From the NCBI GenBank assembly GCA_017625755.1, contig JAGAKG010000015.1:1-47855 (forward strand): DNA of 47,855 bases, in the 5' to 3' direction. The position numbers and the translations under genes are program-made. The notes under the pieces are model-generated. The model did not search any database and had not been told where the DNA came from. It saw only the letters and a list, made by a program, of their open reading frames with translations. The stretch comes from Clostridia bacterium (lineage in GTDB: Bacteria; Bacillota; Clostridia; Oscillospirales; CAG-272). Shown here piece after piece: positions 44,553-47,855 of the stretch; position 1 is the first letter of the stretch; each line of letters begins with the position of its first letter.

Positions 44553-44627
44553 TTGGAAATCTCCAAGAATTTTTTTCAAAACCTATTGTGTTTTTTAGAA
44601 AAATATGTTATAATTGGATAAATCCAA
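44553..44627 (+). promoter_or_regulatory. TetR promoter with two matching palindromes
   Basis: TTGTGT (44586-44591), 17 bases and TATAAT (44609-44614) form the promoter. Two palindromes share TTGGA-N4-TCCAA: 44553-44566 before the -35 and 44614-44627 starting at the last base of the -10. They are 61 bases apart centre to centre. They are the likely binding sites of the TetR protein encoded just downstream. Confidence 0.8.
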
Positions 44628-44662
44628 AATAATGTTAATGATACATACAGGAGGACAACGCT

Positions 44663-45364
44663 TTGGCAAGAACGAAACAACCGTCCCTTTTGAGGGCGAA
44701 AATCGTAAAAGCAGCATCGGAATTGTTTTTTGAGAAAGGATTTTCAAAGACGACCTCGTCCGAGCTTTGCGCGAAGGTTGGAATGGGAACGGGTAACCTG
44801 ACCTTCTATTTTCCGACCAAAGAGCATATTTTAGCGGTGCTCGTACAAATGATGATCGATTACCAATGGCGTGAGATGGAGAACGCCGCAGACGAGGGAA
44901 AAAGCTCTCTGCTTGCGTACTGTCTTGAGCTTTCCACCTTGGTCGCCATCGCCGATGAATTTCCCGAAATGAACGACTTTTTCGCGGCGGCGTACTCTCA
45001 CCCGATGACCCTCGAGCTTATCAGAGCCAACGATGTGGAAAAGGTAAAGCAGGTGTTCTCCGAATACACGCAGGGTTGGGATGACGAAAAGTACACCGAG
45101 AACGAAGCAATTGTTTCGGGTATTGAGTATGCAACTATTATGAAAACCGAGCATTCCGCATCGGTGGAGCATAGAATAGAGGGTGCGTTAAATACGATCA
45201 TGCTTCTGTTCGATGTTCCCGAAGAAACCCGTAAGATGAAGGTCGCAAAGGTGCTTGCGATGGACTACCGAGCAATCGGAAGAAGGGTCTATGAGGATTT
45301 CAAGAGGTATGTGACCGAGACCAACGAGCGCGCGCTTGACGAGGTGCTGAATCACACAAAATAA
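44663..45364 (+). CDS. TetR-family transcriptional regulator, TTG start
   Basis: At 233 residues the N-terminal helix-turn-helix is canonical: AASELFFEKGFSKTTSSELCAKVGMGTGNLTFYFPTKEHIL (about 18-58). The C-terminal part is a helical ligand-binding domain with no similarity I can name. Translation starts at TTG 44663 with GGAGG 8 bases before. It probably represses itself through the two palindromes upstream, and two surface-protein genes follow in the same direction after 42 and 26 bases with no terminator between. Confidence 0.92.
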   Translation: MARTKQPSLLRAKIVKAASELFFEKGFSKTTSSELCAKVGMGTGNLTFYFPTKEHILAVLVQMMIDYQWREMENAADEGKSSLLAYCLELSTLVAIADEFPEMNDFFAAAYSHPMTLELIRANDVEKVKQVFSEYTQGWDDEKYTENEAIVSGIEYATIMKTEHSASVEHRIEGALNTIMLLFDVPEETRKMKVAKVLAMDYRAIGRRVYEDFKRYVTETNERALDEVLNHTK

Positions 45365-45406
45365 GAGTGTGGAAATACCCGCAAAGCTAACCAAAGGAGG
45401 AACCAT

Positions 45407-46708
45407 ATGGAAGTATTCAATAAGTTGGTTGAAAAATTAGGAAAGAAAAAGATGATATCTCTTGCTATATCGCTTGCTTTAATAATCGTAGCGGCGATAG
45501 TAATACCTATCGTTATAATCAATAGCGGCGGATGTGAGCATACATACGATAATGGATGCGACGCGATGTGTAACGAATGCGGCGAGGAAAGAGAGATAAC
45601 GCATAGCTGGAAAGAGGCGGACTGTACTGCTCCCAAGACCTGTAAGGTCTGCGGAACGACCGACGGCGAGGCACTCGGACATAAACCGTCAGAGGACGAC
45701 GGAGATTGCACAACAGAAGTGAAATGCACGCGCTGTGGAGAGGTAACAACGCCTGCTAATGCCAAGCATACCGTGGGCTCGGACGGCAAATGCACCGATT
45801 GCGGATATGAGCTTGATGTTATTCCCCCGACCCATGAGCATATTTGGAGTACGGCAACCTATGAGTGGAATGCCGACCATACCGTTTGCACGGCGACGAG
45901 AGTCTGTACCGTAGACGAAATCCACAAGGAGACAGAGAACGGAGCAGTCACAAGCCAAATCGCCAAGGCCGCGACCTGTGCGGCAAAAGGTGAGACTACC
46001 TATACGGCAACCTTTACAAATATCGCTTTTGTGACACAGACCAAGACGGTCGAGGATATTCCCGTCAGCACGGAGCATATATGGGGCGAGGTAGCCTATG
46101 AGTGGAGCGCATATAACACGATCTGTACAGCAACGATAACTTGCACATTAGATGAGAATCACAAAAAGACAGAAAATGCAATAGCAACCAAATCAACTGC
46201 AGGCAATTGCGATATCGGTGGAACACACACCTACACAGCAACCTTCTCGGAAACAAAGTTTGATACACAAATCAAGACCGAAAGCTTTGAAGCAGGGCAC
46301 GATTATCAAATTACTTACCATTGGGAGTATGGCGGAGCTGTTTGCCACGCAAAACATAGCTGTTATCACTGTGCAGACACAACGGAAGAAGAAATTGCTA
46401 TGCGTGAAGCCGTTGTAATAACCGTGACGGGAGATTGCTCAACGGGCGGTACGCTTACGCGTACGGCGACATTTGCTGATAGCACTTTTGAAACGCAAAC
46501 CAAGACCGAATCATTCTCGGCAGGCGAGCACATTTTCAGGGGTATATGTTCGACACAATGCGAAAGTTGCGAAAAAACCGTTAGAAGTGTTGAAGCAAGT
46601 GATCATACGATTCTTCGTCCATATACTAATTTTGAATGTGATGTTTGTATGAAGGGTTCAACACTTGAGGGCTGGGCTCCCGATAGTGATGATAGTGAAT
46701 TTGGCTAA
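45407..46708 (+). CDS. Membrane-anchored extracellular Cys-rich repeat protein
   Basis: The N-terminus has a short cytoplasmic basic part (to about residue 14), one membrane helix (17-40) and then an exported region. About residues 43-135 hold a run of CxxCG pairs (CDAMCNECG, CKVCG, CTRCG, CTDCG), a zinc-ribbon-like pattern outside the cell. About 140-360 hold three to four units of roughly 65-70 residues with HxW, YEW, CTAT, C..DE.HK and TYTATF motifs. Further CxxC pairs occur at the end. No catalytic motif is seen. AAAGGAGG gives a strong ribosome site. I cannot assign a function. Confidence 0.88.
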   Translation: MEVFNKLVEKLGKKKMISLAISLALIIVAAIVIPIVIINSGGCEHTYDNGCDAMCNECGEEREITHSWKEADCTAPKTCKVCGTTDGEALGHKPSEDDGDCTTEVKCTRCGEVTTPANAKHTVGSDGKCTDCGYELDVIPPTHEHIWSTATYEWNADHTVCTATRVCTVDEIHKETENGAVTSQIAKAATCAAKGETTYTATFTNIAFVTQTKTVEDIPVSTEHIWGEVAYEWSAYNTICTATITCTLDENHKKTENAIATKSTAGNCDIGGTHTYTATFSETKFDTQIKTESFEAGHDYQITYHWEYGGAVCHAKHSCYHCADTTEEEIAMREAVVITVTGDCSTGGTLTRTATFADSTFETQTKTESFSAGEHIFRGICSTQCESCEKTVRSVEASDHTILRPYTNFECDVCMKGSTLEGWAPDSDDSEFG

Positions 46709-46734
46709 TATAAATTTTTTTAGGAGAACATAAA

Positions 46735-47855
46735 ATGAGAAAAACAAGTCATATTTTGAAAAAAACGCTTGCAAGTGTCCTTGCGTCCATTATGGTAATG
46801 TTTTCGACATCTCTGCTCGCCACGGTTTCGATTGTGGCGGCAGACGGCGATATTACCTATCTTGCTCCCGTCTATGACGCTGACGGTAATGTGACCTTTG
46901 ACGGCGACGGCAATGTGGTCATGGCAGAGCAGACGCTTACGAACGGCACATACAATATCGTAACGACGAGTACGACCGTGATGGGCGCGACAGACACCGC
47001 GGCAGTAGCCGACGCAAACGGCGAATATTGGTATGTGGTAAATGAGAATCTTACTATGCCCACTGCAATTACCGGTATTACGGTTACAGGAAAGGTACAT
47101 CTTATCCTTTGCGATGGTGCTGCTCTTGATATGAGTTTTGACACACTTACCGTTTCCGAAGGCAACGAATTGACAATTTATGGACAAGAAAACGGAACGG
47201 GAACACTAAAGGCGAATACGGCTAATTCCAGCAGTTCAACGGGTGCAGGTATCGGAGGTAATGTGAACTTGCCCAACGCAGGAAGAATCACCATTAACGG
47301 CGGTATGGTATCAGCAAGAGGAGCAACCAATTCAGGCGCGGGTATCGGCGGCGGTAAGGGTGGCAATGGCGGTGAAATTACCATCAACGGCGGTGCTGTT
47401 ACGGCAACAGGAGGCACATATTACGGCGCGGGCATCGGCGGCAGCGGCGGCGGTAGCGGTGGCAATATCACTATAAACGGTGGTCAAGTTGTGGCGAATG
47501 CAGGTAGCGAGTCGGCTGCTATCGGCGGAAGCAGCAGTGGAAGCATTCACGGTTCCAGTGGAAATATTATCATTAATGGCGGTACAGTAGCAGCTATGCC
47601 AAATTCAGGCAGTTATAGTTGCGGTATCGGCGCAAGCAAATCCGGAAAATTAGATAGTGTCACAATCAACGGAGGTATCATTACCGCAAGCGGATCTACT
47701 GCCGCAGCTATCGGTACAGCAAACTACACCGGAACTGATAACGGCACTATTGCTATCAACGGAGGAAAGGTAACTGCAACAGTTACAGGAGGTAGTGCTC
47801 CTGCTATCGGTAATAACAAAACAGGTACGGTTGATGTGACCATTACCGGTGGTTA
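46735..47855 (+). CDS. Secreted glycine-rich beta-repeat protein (3' partial)
   Basis: The gene starts at ATG 46735 (GGAG upstream) and stays open to the window's end: at least 373 residues, incomplete. A signal peptide is clear (basic MRKTSHILKK, hydrophobic core, cleavage near ATVSIVAA/DGD at about 36). The first 130 residues are polar. From about residue 160 on there are repeats of roughly 30 residues built on GxGIGG and ITINGGxVTA, which suggest a beta-helix or beta-roll. It is of the carbohydrate-binding/beta-strand-repeat type seen in gut Clostridia surface proteins. The partner and anchor are outside the window. Confidence 0.88.
   Translation, partial: MRKTSHILKKTLASVLASIMVMFSTSLLATVSIVAADGDITYLAPVYDADGNVTFDGDGNVVMAEQTLTNGTYNIVTTSTTVMGATDTAAVADANGEYWYVVNENLTMPTAITGITVTGKVHLILCDGAALDMSFDTLTVSEGNELTIYGQENGTGTLKANTANSSSSTGAGIGGNVNLPNAGRITINGGMVSARGATNSGAGIGGGKGGNGGEITINGGAVTATGGTYYGAGIGGSGGGSGGNITINGGQVVANAGSESAAIGGSSSGSIHGSSGNIIINGGTVAAMPNSGSYSCGIGASKSGKLDSVTINGGIITASGSTAAAIGTANYTGTDNGTIAINGGKVTATVTGGSAPAIGNNKTGTVDVTITGG

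Overview
The window looks like a chromosomal segment of a Gram-positive, probably anaerobic gut bacterium of the class Clostridia. The evidence is the ylxM-ffh-rpsP-khpA gene order, Firmicutes-type promoters (TTGNNN, 16-17 bp, TATAAT), strong GGAGG ribosome binding sites, a CwlD-like amidase, a SpoIVFB-like M50 protease, a RelQ-type alarmone synthetase, and BspA/fibronectin-type and Cys-rich surface proteins of the kind common in gut Clostridia. I cannot place it below class from sequence reading alone. I found no tRNA, rRNA, CRISPR array, insertion sequence or prophage.

Layout. 1-2830: 3' part of a large surface protein (fibronectin-like repeats, then BspA leucine-rich repeats) with a UUCG-loop terminator. 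2880-3260: gene-free stretch holding an inverted-repeat intergenic element. 3260-9140 (minus): an aconitase-family hydratase plus NADP isocitrate dehydrogenase operon (the oxidative arm to 2-oxoglutarate), then cwlD and radA. 9267-13380 (plus): guaB, then lgt, a CPBP protease and an HD-domain protein. 13391-14970 (minus): trmL-mnmA (tRNA modification), divergent from secA and two unknown membrane proteins (15149-20044). 20091-25411 (minus): XRE regulator, AEC transporter, family-4 uracil-DNA glycosylase, mgtE, and glpK with a coupled unknown gene. 25433-27858 (minus): the SRP/ribosome operon ylxM-ffh-rpsP-khpA. 27877-33064 (minus): an EamA transporter and the polyamine uptake operon potA-potB-potCD, in which the permease PotC and the binding protein PotD are fused and whose leader has an attenuator-like fold and an overlapping upstream reading frame. 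33155-37890: an M50 protease, a small membrane protein, nagA with an unusual ROK-family protein, and a flavin reductase-like protein.

The right-hand part (about 38.5-47.9 kb) looks accessory. A MarR-controlled operon joins a heterodimeric ABC exporter to a NifX/NifB-like protein with a His/Cys-rich tail, a small alarmone synthetase (TTG start) and a lipoprotein. Next comes a TetR regulator (TTG start) with two matching palindromes around its promoter, apparently co-transcribed with a membrane-anchored Cys-rich repeat protein and a large secreted repeat protein that runs off the window.

The candidates for something undescribed are the MarR-exporter-NifX-RelQ operon, the TetR surface-protein operon, the structured pot leader, the ROK-family protein with an extra N-terminal module, and an HD-domain gene that seems to start at ATT or CTG. 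All functional statements rest on recognised motifs and gene context. No database search was run.
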